Part shown: positions 35,549 to 46,386 of the stretch, piece after piece | Numbering within the stretch: position 1 is the stretch's first letter | How the letters are laid out: the number at the start of each line of letters is the position of its first letter | The notes under the pieces: model-generated | Databases searched by the model: none | What the model was told of the DNA's origin: nothing | Seen by the model: only the letters and a program-made list of their open reading frames with translations | Source of the DNA: Enterococcus ratti | GTDB lineage: Bacteria > Bacillota > Bacilli > Lactobacillales > Enterococcaceae | Direction of reading: 5' to 3' | DNA length: 64,000 nucleotides | Assembly: GCF_001886195.1 (NCBI RefSeq) | Contig: NZ_JXLB01000005.1 | Span: 62,001 to 126,000 of the forward strand | Position numbers and translations under genes: made by a program

Positions 35549-36418
35549 TTAAGCTTTATTTGCCGAACCAAACCAATCAATGTGTTCTTGTGCATCTTTA
35601 ACAATTGCCGCTTTCCCCGGAGCTAACAATTTACGTGGGTCAAATCCTTTTCCTTCTTTATCCTTACCAGCTTCAATGTATTCACGCGTTGCTTTAGCAA
35701 ACGATAATTGGAATTCAGTATTTACGTTTACTTTAGAAACACCCATTGAAATTGCTTTTTGAATTTGTTCTTGAGGAATACCTGATCCGCCATGTAAAAC
35801 TAACGGCACATCTGAACCTACAGCTTCAGCAATTGCTTGTAAATGATCAAACGCCAAGCCTTTCCAGTTTTCTGGATATTGCCCATGAATGTTACCAATA
35901 CCGCAAGCTAAGTAGTCAATTCCCGTAGCAACCATTTGCTTACATTCTTCAATATCTGCTAATTCTCCGTTACCGATGACTCCATCTTCTTCTCCACCGA
36001 TTGAACCCACTTCACATTCAACAGAGATACCTTTAGCATGAGCTTTTTCTACCACTTCTTTTGCTAATTTCAAGTTTTCTTCAAATGGTAAGTGAGAACC
36101 ATCAAACATCACGGAAGTGTAACCTACTTCAATACATTCCATTGCAGCATCATAGTCACCATGATCCAAATGAATAGCCACAGGAACAGTAATGTTCATT
36201 GATTCTACTAAATCACAAATAATATCTTTTGCAACTTTGTAGCCGCCCATATATTTAGCAGCACCCATTGACGTTTGAATAAGTACTGGCGCTTTTTTTG
36301 CTTCAGCTGCTTCAAGAATTGCTTGCGTCCATTCTAAATTATTTGTATTAAATCCACCGACCGCATACCCGCCTTTACGAGCAGCTTTTAAAAATTCAGC
36401 TCCTGATACTACTGGCAT
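35549..36418 (-). CDS. fba: class II fructose-1,6-bisphosphate aldolase
   Basis: The 289-residue zinc aldolase of glycolysis has VPVAIHLDHGDYDAAMECIE with the metal His and catalytic Asp, the CGIGNIHGQYP loop and LVLHGGSGIPQEQIQ. This is the housekeeping copy, in the conserved pyrG-fba-murA-rho order. The RBS is TAGGAGG. Confidence 0.97.
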   Translation of the reverse strand: MPVVSGAEFLKAARKGGYAVGGFNTNNLEWTQAILEAAEAKKAPVLIQTSMGAAKYMGGYKVAKDIICDLVESMNITVPVAIHLDHGDYDAAMECIEVGYTSVMFDGSHLPFEENLKLAKEVVEKAHAKGISVECEVGSIGGEEDGVIGNGELADIEECKQMVATGIDYLACGIGNIHGQYPENWKGLAFDHLQAIAEAVGSDVPLVLHGGSGIPQEQIQKAISMGVSKVNVNTEFQLSFAKATREYIEAGKDKEGKGFDPRKLLAPGKAAIVKDAQEHIDWFGSANKA

Positions 36419-36662
36419 AATAAATTCCTCCTAAGTTTTGTCAAACTAAATTTGTTAAGACGATTCTTAACCAACGACCCTATTTTACCAAACATCTTCA
36501 CAGTTTTCTACTAAAATCACTGAAAATGAAAATTTTCAAAATTTTTTTGTAAAAAATGAATTTAGCAAACACTAAATATATCCTTGCATCGCCATTTTTC
36601 TATAAATTAATAACCAACTTAATTCTAACTATTACTGGCACTTGCGTTTTTCCCTCAACGTT

Positions 36663-38401
<1,739 letters not shown>

Positions 38402-38408
38402 AATAAGT

Positions 38409-38437
38409 ATAGTACAAGCTAATTTAAAGAAAGTCAA
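38409..38437 (-). promoter_or_regulatory. promoter of pyrG
   Basis: -35 TTGACT (38437-38432), 17-bp spacer, -10 TACTAT (38414-38409). The first G of the GGGC start (38401) lies 8 bases after the -10 box. Confidence 0.85.
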
Positions 38438-38767
38438 GTGCTTAATTAAACACGATATCTTCTTTCACAGGAAAAAAGGTACAAAAAAATATCTTCTCTC
38501 AACACACTTACTTTAAATTTTTTTGATACTTTTTATTAAGCTACATGGAAAAACAAACCTTTCTTTATTTGAATAAAACATGCCGCATTTACTAATTACA
38601 AATGACATGAACGTTTGAGAAATTTTAGAACACACACCTTGACGTAAAACCAGAAACTAATATTTACGGTTCTCACTTTTGATAACCACTTTGTTTTTAA
38701 TCCAAGCTCCTCTTTTTATGAAAAAACCGCAACTTTCAATGAAAACACACTTGAATTATTCTTTCTA

Positions 38768-39673
38768 TTACCTTCGATAATCGCTAGAAAGACTATCTTT
38801 TTCTGCCTTTCTAGGGACATGTACAAATTTATTTTTTCTAATTTCATTGAACTTTAATGTAGTATCCTTTAATTCTCGAAGCTGTTTTTCATCTATTTCT
38901 GTTTGTTTAATTTGTCTTTGCTTCTTAAATTTATTCAATTTGTCATACAGCTGCTCCTTTTGTTGTGGCAATAAATCTGAAAATGCAAGCGGACGAGATA
39001 AAGGTTTCTCTGTTTCAAATTTCTGTATACTATCAGAAAGTAGCCTATGAAAAACGCCCTTACGTGAAGTTAAAGTACAAATCTCATCATCCATGCTAGG
39101 AGCAGTATCTATGGAAGAATACCGTAACAAATAGCTTTCAGCATAGTTAATCAATTCATACAATCTTTCTCGTATCACCTCAGGATGGTTAACCCTAACT
39201 TGAACAATCATTCTATCCTCACGCTCTTCAGGTGATAACGAATCAAAAGGAACTTCTGAAGTACGATCAGCATATGAACAAAAAACAAATGAATCCGAAT
39301 CTGACACAAAACCCAAAGAATTTTCTGTAGCACGATCAACATTTGACAGTAAATCAAGTGAATTTTCTGTAGTACGATCAATATTTGGCAGTAAATCAAG
39401 TGAATTTTCTGTAGCATGTGCTTCAAACAGGCTTTCCTTAAAAATGAATGAATTGATTTTTTCTTCAAATTCCGCATCAGGTAAGGTAACAAGACCAAAA
39501 ACAATTTTCCTTTGATTCTCATCAATAGAAAAGTTCTTAAGTTCTTCTTTTATTTCCTCATCAGATTTTTCAATAATGCTGCTTCCTGAAAACATATTAT
39601 CTTGATCTCTTACTACTTTGCGGAACCATTTTATCAGTTCTAAACTCAGATCCACCTCAATTTTTTCATTCAT
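38768..39673 (-). CDS. orphan protein with internal 14-residue tandem repeats
   Basis: I do not recognise this 301-residue protein. It is acidic in the first half and basic, probably coiled, in the second (QKEQLYDKLNKFKKQRQIKQ). Near residues 88-130 it has three tandem copies of a 14-residue unit like TENSLDLLPNIDRT, encoded by 42-bp repeats at 39319, 39361 and 39403. There is no signal peptide or membrane helix, so it is probably cytosolic. AAGGAG lies 9 bases before the ATG at 39673; the ATG at 39682 abuts that RBS. It occupies a variable stretch between pyrG and glnA. Confidence 0.75.
   Translation of the reverse strand: MNEKIEVDLSLELIKWFRKVVRDQDNMFSGSSIIEKSDEEIKEELKNFSIDENQRKIVFGLVTLPDAEFEEKINSFIFKESLFEAHATENSLDLLPNIDRTTENSLDLLSNVDRATENSLGFVSDSDSFVFCSYADRTSEVPFDSLSPEEREDRMIVQVRVNHPEVIRERLYELINYAESYLLRYSSIDTAPSMDDEICTLTSRKGVFHRLLSDSIQKFETEKPLSRPLAFSDLLPQQKEQLYDKLNKFKKQRQIKQTEIDEKQLRELKDTTLKFNEIRKNKFVHVPRKAEKDSLSSDYRR
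39277..39415. repeat. 42-bp in-frame tandem repeats in the orphan gene
   Basis: Units beginning AATTTTCTGTAG recur every 42 bases at 39319, 39361 and 39403, differing at a few positions. A shorter, diverged copy (GTACGATCAGCATATG) lies near 39262-39290. The frame is kept, so copy-number change would alter the protein length only. Confidence 0.8.
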
Positions 39674-39678
39674 TTCTC

Positions 39679-39852
39679 TCATCTCCTTATTCTTTTAATA
39701 CACTTGTGCAAGTCATATACTTTTAAATATTTACGACCCGTTTCATCTAAATCAAGTTGTTTTACTATGTAATTGATTTCTTCTGAAAAAACATTAGCAA
39801 AAAACAAAATCTTTAAAACTGTTAGATAATCCTTGATTTCTTGATAAAAAAA
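39679..39852 (-). pseudogene. open frame coupled to the orphan gene, probable gene fragment
   Basis: Fifty-seven sense codons follow a TAG (39855-39853) and read like real protein (DYLTVLKILFFANVFSEEIN, then ELDETGRK-like YIVKQLDLDETGRKYLKVYD). The TGA stop lies in the RBS-start interval of the orphan gene, as in coupled genes. No usable ATG or RBS is seen, so it looks like the 3' piece of a decayed upstream gene. The family is not recognised. Confidence 0.35.
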
Positions 39853-40096
39853 CTAGACCCTCTCATCTTACATAAAGTTTTTTCATTTTCTTTCCTTGAT
39901 TATGCATAATACAATATTTGCCAACCAAGTATGCACCTCTTTTTCCTCAAAAAATAAATAATCGAAATTTTTATCAATGCATGTAACTTCCGTTATTTTT
40001 TTAAAGAAACAATATAATCTAAAGTTCATTACATATTTTTAAAAAAAAAAATTATATATTAAAATTTTTAGAAAAATATTAGTCCTAAAACTATTG

Positions 40097-40218
40097 TATA
40101 ATTTTTTTAGAGAGTGATTTTATTACACAATCCAACCAGTTATTTGTGATTCAGAATAACTTAACATCATCCGTTTCTCATTCTCTTACTCCTGAAGTTC
40201 ATCCTTCGGGAGTTTTTT
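40097..40218 (+). ncRNA. candidate small RNA of about 110 nt, rightward
   Basis: A TATAAT box (40097-40102) is followed by a predicted start near 40109 and a strong terminator (40188-40213, stem ACTCCTGAAG/CTTCGGGAGT, six T). The start AGAGAGTGA pairs with TCATTCTCT just before the terminator (40178-40186), and an inner hairpin AGTTATT/AATAACT lies at 40138-40161. There is no ATG in the segment. The -35 box is poor. The compact fold suggests a real sRNA; I know no family match. Confidence 0.55.
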
Positions 40219-40252
40219 ACTTTTTTTATTTTACGCTACCCTTTATTTATTA

Positions 40253-40370
40253 CTAAAAAAAACAACAAGCCAAAATTTTACGAAAAAACGAGTTTTTTTA
40301 TTGAGAAACAGTTGAGAGAACATGAGTACTCATCCGTCTCTTTTTCCTCATTTTTTGAAAATTTTGGCTT
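40253..40370 (-). ncRNA. candidate rod-like small RNA of about 118 nt, leftward
   Basis: Minus-strand sequence from a TATAAT (40376-40371) folds into one long hairpin. AAGCCAAAATTTT (40370-40358) pairs with AAAATTTTGGCTT (40279-40267), then AAAAAATGAG with CTCGTTTTTT, then GAGACGG with CTGTTTCTC, and at the tip the palindrome ATGAGTACTCAT. A GTTG and T-run follow (from 40266). It lies just after glnA and points toward the rightward sRNA candidate. It might instead be the glnA terminator region or a small palindromic element. Confidence 0.5.
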
Positions 40371-40465
40371 ATTATACTCTACTTCAACAGCAAATTTTGT
40401 ATATACGCATATTTAAATCTTTTCTTATTTACCGATAAAGCTATTACAATACTAATATTACGCAA

Positions 40466-41806
40466 TTAGTACAATTCCAAGTATTGTTCCCTTTCCCATT
40501 CAGAAACAGTTTGTCTAAAAGCCGCCCACTCCAAACGTTTTGCTTCGACAAAATTAGAAAAGATGTGTTGGCCTAACGCATCAATCATTACTTTGTCTTT
40601 TCTTAATTCTTTGATCGCATTATGAATGGTTGAGGGCAAATCTTGAATATGCGCTTCTTCTCGTTCTTCTTCATTCATCACATAAATATTACGATCAACA
40701 GCAGCCGGTGGAACCACTTCGTTACGAATACCATCTAATCCCGCTTGCAATAAGACCGCCATCGCTAAATAGGGGTTAGCAGACGGGTCAACTGAACGTA
40801 ACTCTAAACGAGTAGACAATCCTCGCGATTCCGGAACACGCACTAACGGTGAACGGTTCCGCCCACTCCAAGCAACATATACAGGCGCTTCATACCCCGG
40901 AACCAATCGCTTATATGAATTGACTGTCGGATTACAAACAGCAGTATACGCGCGAGCATGTTTGAGTAATCCACCCAAGAAGTAGTAGGCAGTCTGACTA
41001 AGTTCTAACTCGCCCTCTTTATCGTAAAAAACATTTCCTTCTTTATTGAATAAAGACATATTGCAATGCATTCCTGAACCATTGATTCCAAATAACGGTT
41101 TAGGCATAAAAGTTGCGTGCAGCCCATGCTTGCGAGCAATGGTTTTCACAACCAGTTTAAAAGTTTGAATATTATCACAAGCATCCACCACATCTGCATA
41201 TTTAAAATCGATTTCATGTTGCCCCGGTGCCACTTCATGATGAGAAGCCTCTACTTCAAATCCTAAACTTTCCAATTCTAGTACAATATCGCGTCGACAA
41301 TTCTCTCCTAAATCAGTAGGCGCAAAATCAAAATAACCGCCTTTATCATTTAAGTTGGTAGTAATACCCCCATCTTCATCTAATTTAAATAAGAAAAATT
41401 CTGGTTCCGGGCCTAAATTGAAAGAAGTAAAACCAAGGCTGCGCATATCTTTTAACGCACGTTTTAAGTTTCCACGAGGATCACCAGCAAATGGTGTGCC
41501 ATCTGGATTATAAATATCACAAATCAAACGTGCAACTTTTCCATGATCACTTTCCCATGGAAAGATCATCCACGTCGAAAGGTCGGGATATAAATACATA
41601 TCACTTTCTTCAATACGTACAAATCCTTCGATTGAAGAACCATCAAACATCATTTTATTTTCAAGTACTTTATCAATTTGACTAACAGGCACTTCTACAT
41701 TTTTAATGGTTCCTAAGATATCTGTAAACATCAATCTTAAAAAGCGTACGTTTTCTTCTTCAATGATTTGTTTGATCTCTTCACCTGTCATCTTTTTCTT
41801 CACCAT
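40466..41806 (-). CDS. glnA: glutamine synthetase, type I-alpha
   Basis: The 446-residue enzyme makes glutamine from glutamate, ammonia and ATP. It has the beta-grasp N-terminus ([20 protein letters not shown]), the metal site [15 protein letters not shown], and the active loop [12 protein letters not shown]. The length and the absence of the adenylylation Tyr loop suit the Gram-positive alpha form, which is feedback-inhibited and binds GlnR. It lies 29 bases after glnR. Confidence 0.98.
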   Translation of the reverse strand: MVKKKMTGEEIKQIIEEENVRFLRLMFTDILGTIKNVEVPVSQIDKVLENKMMFDGSSIEGFVRIEESDMYLYPDLSTWMIFPWESDHGKVARLICDIYNPDGTPFAGDPRGNLKRALKDMRSLGFTSFNLGPEPEFFLFKLDEDGGITTNLNDKGGYFDFAPTDLGENCRRDIVLELESLGFEVEASHHEVAPGQHEIDFKYADVVDACDNIQTFKLVVKTIARKHGLHATFMPKPLFGINGSGMHCNMSLFNKEGNVFYDKEGELELSQTAYYFLGGLLKHARAYTAVCNPTVNSYKRLVPGYEAPVYVAWSGRNRSPLVRVPESRGLSTRLELRSVDPSANPYLAMAVLLQAGLDGIRNEVVPPAAVDRNIYVMNEEEREEAHIQDLPSTIHNAIKELRKDKVMIDALGQHIFSNFVEAKRLEWAAFRQTVSEWEREQYLELY

Positions 41807-41835
41807 GGTATCCCTCTTTCTTTTTTATCATTCAG

Positions 41836-42228
41836 TCAGTCAAAAAATTGCCTTTGCATTCCTTGAGACTGATAATGCCCTATTTTATTTAAACCACCTT
41901 GTGCTAAAATTTCATCCCGAAAAATTTGTCGAACGTCTTGATCCGTTAGCGGTTTTTTGCTTTTTTCTTCCTGTTTTTTTGCTTGAGCCATTTCATAAAC
42001 CTTTTTGATACCAGCCATATTTAACCCATCCGAAAGATAATCTTTGATTTCTAATAATAAATCAATGTCGTTTAATGAATACATTCGCCGATTGCCTTCA
42101 CTTCTTTCAGGATGAACAAAATCTTGCTCTTCATAGTAACGAATCTGTCGAGCCGATAAATCGGTTAGTTTCATCACTGTACCAATTGGAAATACAGACA
42201 TCGAACGGCGTAATTCTTTTTCTCCCAT
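41836..42228 (-). CDS. glnR: MerR-family nitrogen regulator GlnR
   Basis: The 130-residue protein starts MGEKELRRSMSVFPIGTVMK with a winged-helix LTDLSARQIRYYEEQDFVHP. The C-terminal tail is the GlnR signalling segment that senses feedback-inhibited GlnA. AAGGAG precedes the ATG at 42228 by 7 bases, so the longer open frame up to 42363 is not used. It represses glnRA and other nitrogen genes; a box lies at 42298-42314. Confidence 0.96.
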   Translation of the reverse strand: MGEKELRRSMSVFPIGTVMKLTDLSARQIRYYEEQDFVHPERSEGNRRMYSLNDIDLLLEIKDYLSDGLNMAGIKKVYEMAQAKKQEEKSKKPLTDQDVRQIFRDEILAQGGLNKIGHYQSQGMQRQFFD

Positions 42229-42261
42229 CAAACGTCTCCTTTCGATTAATAAGTTGGGTAA

Positions 42262-42290
42262 AGTATACCAATCAACAAAATCCTTGTCAA
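42262..42290 (-). promoter_or_regulatory. promoter of glnRA
   Basis: -35 TTGACA (42290-42285), 17-bp spacer, -10 TATACT (42267-42262), ahead of the glnR start at 42228. Confidence 0.9.
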
Positions 42291-42297
42291 CTGTATA

Positions 42298-42314
42298 TGT
42301 TAGGTTTTGTAACA
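42298..42314. promoter_or_regulatory. GlnR operator
   Basis: TGTTAGGTTTTGTAACA fits the GlnR/TnrA consensus TGTNA-N7-TNACA exactly. It lies just upstream of the glnR -35 box, as in Bacillus. Confidence 0.9.
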
Positions 42315-42335
42315 TAGATTTTTTTATAAAAAAAT

Positions 42336-42364
42336 CTTGAACATTTCTCACCTGAATGTTCAAG
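42336..42364 (-). terminator. terminator of miaA-hflX
   Basis: Stem CTTGAACATT/AATGTTCAAG with a 9-nt loop, followed by ATTTTTTT on the minus strand. Confidence 0.88.
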
Positions 42365-42391
42365 AAAAACTTGTTTTCTCTTTAAAAAGAA

Positions 42392-43624
42392 TTATTTTTT
42401 TATCCATCTCGATTTTTTTTTAGCAAATCCCTTTACTTCATAACTATTTTTTTCTTCCACAAAATGTTTCTCTAAAACAAGTGTTTGTCTGCACAACGCA
42501 CTTAATCTTTGTCCATCATCGCTTGCAATTAAAAGGGTATATGGTTCCATCAATTCCATCAATTGCCGTTTAATCGCTTCCACTAACTTTTCTTTTCCCT
42601 CTTTGTTTTTTGCAGAAATTAGCACATGAGGAAACAGTGAGGGAATAAATAGTGCCGGATCAATTTGATCGGCTTTATTATACACAGTCAGTATAGGCTT
42701 GTCACTCATTTTTAATTCTTTCATTAACTGCAAAACAGTATGTTCCTGTAAAATGCGATCGGGTGAGCTCACATCCACTACATGTAACAGCAAATCCATG
42801 ACTTGACTTTCTTCTAATGTCGAATGAAATGCGTCGATTAATTGCGTCGGCAGTTCTTGAATGAATCCCACTGTATCTGTTACTGTGATTTCAAACCCTT
42901 CTGCCAGACACCATTTTTTTGTTAAAGGATCAAGGGTAGCAAATAACTGATTTTTTGCGTACATATCTGCTTGAGTCAATAAATTAAGAATCGTTGATTT
43001 ACCAGCATTTGTATAGCCGATTAAGCCAATTTGAAAAATCTCACTTGTCTGTCTTTTTTGTCGGTTCCTTACTCGATGAGCTGCTACAGCCTTTAACTCT
43101 CGCTTTACGCCTACAATTTTATCATGGATATGCCTGCGGTCCGTTTCCAGTTTTGTTTCTCCGGGTCCTCTTGTTCCAATCCCCCCACCTAATCTTGACA
43201 ATGATTTTCCTTGACCAGCTAAACGCGGTAAAAGATATTCTAACTGTGCTAGTTCTACTTGTAATTTTCCTTCTTTCGAGCGCGCGCTCATAGCAAAAAT
43301 ATCTAAAATCAATTGTACTCGATCAATGGTAGGAATCCCCACCGCTTCTGATACAAGTTGACTTTGTCTAGGCGTCATTTCATGATTAAAGATAATTAAA
43401 TCGGCTTCGTAGGCCTCTGCTTGCAGGACTAGCTCTTGCAGTTTTCCTTTTCCAATAATTGTTTGACGATCCATTTGTGGTCTTTTTTGTGTCAATGTAT
43501 AGACGATTTCACCAGAAGCTGTACTTGCTAATTTTCTTAGTTCTATCATTGATTCTTTGAAATATCGTTGATTTTTTTCCGTTTCTACACCAACAAGAAT
43601 TACTTTTTCTTTTTTATTTGTCAT
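42392..43624 (-). CDS. hflX: GTPase HflX
   Basis: The 410-residue ribosome-associated GTPase has the HflX domain (NHEMTPRQSQLVSEAVGIP), a Gly-rich linker (LSRLGGGIGTRGPGETKLE) and a G domain with GYTNAGKSTILN, DTVGFIQELP and YNKADQ. It rescues or splits stalled ribosomes. It overlaps miaA by 11 bases. Confidence 0.96.
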   Translation of the reverse strand: MTNKKEKVILVGVETEKNQRYFKESMIELRKLASTASGEIVYTLTQKRPQMDRQTIIGKGKLQELVLQAEAYEADLIIFNHEMTPRQSQLVSEAVGIPTIDRVQLILDIFAMSARSKEGKLQVELAQLEYLLPRLAGQGKSLSRLGGGIGTRGPGETKLETDRRHIHDKIVGVKRELKAVAAHRVRNRQKRQTSEIFQIGLIGYTNAGKSTILNLLTQADMYAKNQLFATLDPLTKKWCLAEGFEITVTDTVGFIQELPTQLIDAFHSTLEESQVMDLLLHVVDVSSPDRILQEHTVLQLMKELKMSDKPILTVYNKADQIDPALFIPSLFPHVLISAKNKEGKEKLVEAIKRQLMELMEPYTLLIASDDGQRLSALCRQTLVLEKHFVEEKNSYEVKGFAKKKSRWIKK

Positions 43625-44540
43625 TTTCCTCCTCCAACCATCGCTTGATCATTCGATCAATTTGTACTATGTTGCTAGAATCATTCAATAAATCCACCCA
43701 TTGCGCCTCAAAACGGTTACTAAACCACGTCAGCTGTCGCTTTGCATAGCGTCTTGAGTTTAATTTAAGCTTTTTTATAGCTGTTTCTAAAGATTCTTCT
43801 TCTTTAAAATATGGAAAAAATTCTTTATAGCCGATTCCTTGACTTGCTTGTACCCCATCAAGCCCATAAACAAAATGTGCTTCTTCAAGCAATCCTTCTT
43901 CAAGCATCTTATCTACTCTTTGATTGATACGTTGATACAATATCGCTCGGTCTGTATTAAGTCCAATCATGCAATAATCATAAAGCCGTGATGGTATTTC
44001 TTTTGGGGAAACAATACTATAACCGGTTGCTTCAATGACCTCTAATGCACGAATTACTTTCCGCTGGTTGTTCCAATGAATTTTTTCAGCAGCAAGTGGG
44101 TCTTTATCTTTTAAATACACCCAAAGCTGTTTTTTACTAACTTTTTCAGCCAATTCTTCATATTTTTTACGAATATTCGTATTTGCCTCTTCTTTTTTCC
44201 CTAATTGATAATCGTAAAGCAAGGTTTGAATATAAAGACCCGTTCCTCCCACAACAATTGGTAGACGTCCCCGTTTTCTGATCTCAGTAATCAATTTTCT
44301 ACCAGCTTTTTGAAAATCTGCTGCCGAATAGTTTTGGTCAGGATCGATGATGTCAATCAAATGATGCGGCACCCCTCTCATTTCAGATGGTTTTATCTTA
44401 GCTGTCCCTATATCCAATTTTTTATAAACTTGTAATGAATCACCACTTATTATTTCTCCGTGGAGTTTACTGGCCAATTCCACACTAAGAGCAGTTTTTC
44501 CTACTGCAGTGGGGCCAACAATCACTAGTACTTTTTCCAT
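43614..44540 (-). CDS. miaA: tRNA dimethylallyltransferase
   Basis: The 308-residue enzyme adds an isopentenyl group to A37 of tRNAs reading U-starting codons. It has the P-loop GPTAVGKTALSVELA, SGDSLQVYKKLDIGTAK, and the tRNA-binding RRYAKRQLTWFSNRF. It is followed by hflX and then glnRA, the common Firmicutes order. Confidence 0.97.
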   Translation of the reverse strand: MEKVLVIVGPTAVGKTALSVELASKLHGEIISGDSLQVYKKLDIGTAKIKPSEMRGVPHHLIDIIDPDQNYSAADFQKAGRKLITEIRKRGRLPIVVGGTGLYIQTLLYDYQLGKKEEANTNIRKKYEELAEKVSKKQLWVYLKDKDPLAAEKIHWNNQRKVIRALEVIEATGYSIVSPKEIPSRLYDYCMIGLNTDRAILYQRINQRVDKMLEEGLLEEAHFVYGLDGVQASQGIGYKEFFPYFKEEESLETAIKKLKLNSRRYAKRQLTWFSNRFEAQWVDLLNDSSNIVQIDRMIKRWLEEENDK

Positions 44541-44954
44541 TGCTCTCCTACTTTTTTATTGTTTATTTTAGCCGCTTATTTTTTTAAATAAATCATTTTA
44601 TACGATTGACCGTCATTTTTTACTTAAAATATGAAGCATTGCAGTTTGTCCTAAACCGACTAATCTTTGAACCGCTTTTTCATTCATCCGCATGTCAGTT
44701 CTTTCAATTGTAACATAAAAAAAGATGGTACTATTACGTGTTAATTCCAGTGTAAATCAATTTCTCTTAATTTTAATAGCGAAAGTTTCCAAAAATCTTT
44801 TGATGAAACATTCAAAAAACAGTGTATGCTAAATGCCCCAGCCTGTCTTTATTCAGAAATTTGGTATCGCTCATATAAAAAACTTTGTAAATTCAGTGAA
44901 ATGTTTACAGAGCTTTTTATTTTAACTTTTATAAGCTTTTGTCTATTCAAAAAA
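44541..44954. other. 414-base gap upstream of miaA
   Basis: This stretch holds a possible 26-codon open frame (44613-44693, listed separately) with an extended -10 TGTTACAAT before it on the minus strand. It also holds a terminator-like hairpin at 44880-44919 (arm near AAACTTTGTAAA, one mismatch) that would end the leftward gene 44955-45482. Nothing else is evident. Confidence 0.6.
44613..44693 (-). CDS. possible 26-residue leader peptide upstream of miaA
   Basis: The open frame reads MRMNEKAVQRLVGLGQTAML and ends HILSKK. It is amphipathic, ends 72 bases before miaA, and is preceded by an extended -10 box. The RBS is weak. It could be a leader peptide, a small protein, or chance. Confidence 0.3.
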   Translation of the reverse strand: MRMNEKAVQRLVGLGQTAMLHILSKK

Positions 44955-45482
44955 TCATCTCCAAACATCATCTTTTGAAAAAAAGCCAATAGGTTGTTGT
45001 GCAGCATTTTTTAATTGAGCTTTTTTTTCATTGATCATTTCTGTCAGATGATCCGCAAAGTTTTCTAAAATCACTCGGCCGCCTTTATACGCATAGCCGC
45101 CTATTTTCATCGTTTCATCGGGAGAAAGCACGATTTTTCGATGAGCGATATTTTTAAACAGCTCTTCTAAAATATAATTAGGAAGATAAAAATTATTTTG
45201 AGCCGAAAAAGATTGCAAATAAGCAAAATCATCAATTGTGATATAGCAATCATCAAATGCATCAAAACTCACATATTCTTCTAGTAACGTGGCTCTTTTT
45301 TGTAAGATTTCATTGATTTTTTTATTCAGTTGATTTAAGGTTTCAATCTCTTTGACTTTTAACTCTAACTCTCGTCTTCGCTGTTCTTTATTTTCAAGAT
45401 AGCGCATTTGAACAGCCATCCCCACATACACTAAGATAGCACCCAATAAAACGCCAATAAAGCCTACAATGCCAACTATCAA
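44955..45482 (-). CDS. membrane-anchored coiled-coil protein of unknown function
   Basis: The 175-residue protein has one N-terminal membrane helix (about 3-24, VGIVGFIGVLLGAILVYVGM). A charged coiled coil follows (about 28-70, ENKEQRRRELELKVKEIE), then a mixed C-terminal domain. It faces the cytosol if the basic residues follow the inside rule. No family is recognised. It is a single gene divergent from clpP. Confidence 0.7.
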   Translation of the reverse strand: MIVGIVGFIGVLLGAILVYVGMAVQMRYLENKEQRRRELELKVKEIETLNQLNKKINEILQKRATLLEEYVSFDAFDDCYITIDDFAYLQSFSAQNNFYLPNYILEELFKNIAHRKIVLSPDETMKIGGYAYKGGRVILENFADHLTEMINEKKAQLKNAAQQPIGFFSKDDVWR

Positions 45483-45563
45483 TTAGCTTTCCTCCTTACG
45501 ATTTTTTTCTATTTCATCATAACATAAAGAAGCCTAAACAGACTATTTTATAAAAGTTTTTTA

Positions 45564-45593
45564 TTTGACCTTTATTGACCAATAATGTATACT
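45564..45593 (+). promoter_or_regulatory. clpP promoter with CtsR operator
   Basis: TTTGACC-TTT-ATTGACC (45564-45580) is the reverse complement of the CtsR direct repeat GGTCAAN-NNN-GGTCAAA. TTGACC within it serves as -35, and TATACT (45588-45593) lies 17 bases further as -10. CtsR bound here would block polymerase until heat or protein stress. Confidence 0.9.
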
Positions 45594-45660
45594 ACTTTTT
45601 AGGCAGAAGAAATGAATTTATGTTACACTATTTCTAAAGAAATGAAGGAGGAACTTTATT

Positions 45661-46254
45661 ATGAATTTAATTCCTACAGTTATTGAACAATCCTCTCGTG
45701 GTGAAAGAGCTTACGATATTTATTCACGCTTATTAAAAGACCGTATCATTATGCTAAGCGGACAAGTAACGGACGATCTTGCTAATTCTATTATCGCTCA
45801 ATTGCTTTTCTTAGATGCACAAGATTCTGAAAAAGATATTTATCTTTATATTAATTCTCCCGGTGGTTCTGTCACAGCCGGTATGGCTATCTATGACACC
45901 ATGAACTTTGTTAAAGCAGATGTTCAAACGATCGTCATGGGGATGGCTGCTTCTATGGGTAGCTTCTTACTAACAGCTGGAACAAAAGGAAAACGATTTG
46001 CTTTACCTAATGCTGAAATCATGATCCATCAACCTCTTGGTGGTGCGCAAGGTCAAGCTACAGAAATCGAAATTGCCGCACGTCACATCTTACAAACACG
46101 TGAACGACTAAATAAAATATTAGCCGAACGTACGGGACAACCACTGGAAGTGATTGAAAAAGATACAGATCGTGACAACTATATGACGGCTGAACAAGCA
46201 AAAGCATATGGATTGATTGATGAGGTAATGGAAAACAGCACCTCTTTAAACTAG
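45661..46254 (+). CDS. clpP: ATP-dependent Clp protease proteolytic subunit
   Basis: The 197-residue serine peptidase has the catalytic Ser in [15 protein letters not shown], the His in [17 protein letters not shown] and the Asp in [15 protein letters not shown]. It forms the tetradecameric barrel fed by ClpC, ClpE or ClpX. AGGAGG lies 9 bases before the ATG. Control by CtsR is predicted from the operator upstream. Confidence 0.98.
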   Translation: MNLIPTVIEQSSRGERAYDIYSRLLKDRIIMLSGQVTDDLANSIIAQLLFLDAQDSEKDIYLYINSPGGSVTAGMAIYDTMNFVKADVQTIVMGMAASMGSFLLTAGTKGKRFALPNAEIMIHQPLGGAQGQATEIEIAARHILQTRERLNKILAERTGQPLEVIEKDTDRDNYMTAEQAKAYGLIDEVMENSTSLN

Positions 46255-46265
46255 CCGAACAAAAC

Positions 46266-46303
46266 AAGACAATGAATCTCTTTAATAAGCGGTTCATTGT
46301 CTT
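46266..46303 (+). terminator. terminator of clpP
   Basis: Stem AAGACAATGAA/TTCATTGTCTT with a 16-nt loop followed by ATTTGTTTT. Confidence 0.85.
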
Positions 46304-46386
46304 ATTTGTTTTCAAGAAAGCCTTTTTTACTAATGGTTCCTACCTAGCTTCATCTACTTCAATTATTTTTTATTGTCATTCACCAA

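Noticed and set aside
39277..39415. CRISPR-like array in the 42-bp repeats
   Set aside because: The units are contiguous and in frame within a gene; there are no spacers. No CRISPR array was seen elsewhere in the window.
40253..40370. 6S RNA or Fst-type toxin RNA as identity of the rod-shaped RNA
   Set aside because: At about 118 nt it is shorter than 6S RNA and lacks a clear central bubble; the only small frame is not hydrophobic like Fst.
42229..42363. Longer N-terminus for GlnR up to 42363
   Set aside because: The extension covers the glnRA promoter and GlnR box, and a perfect RBS marks the ATG at 42228.
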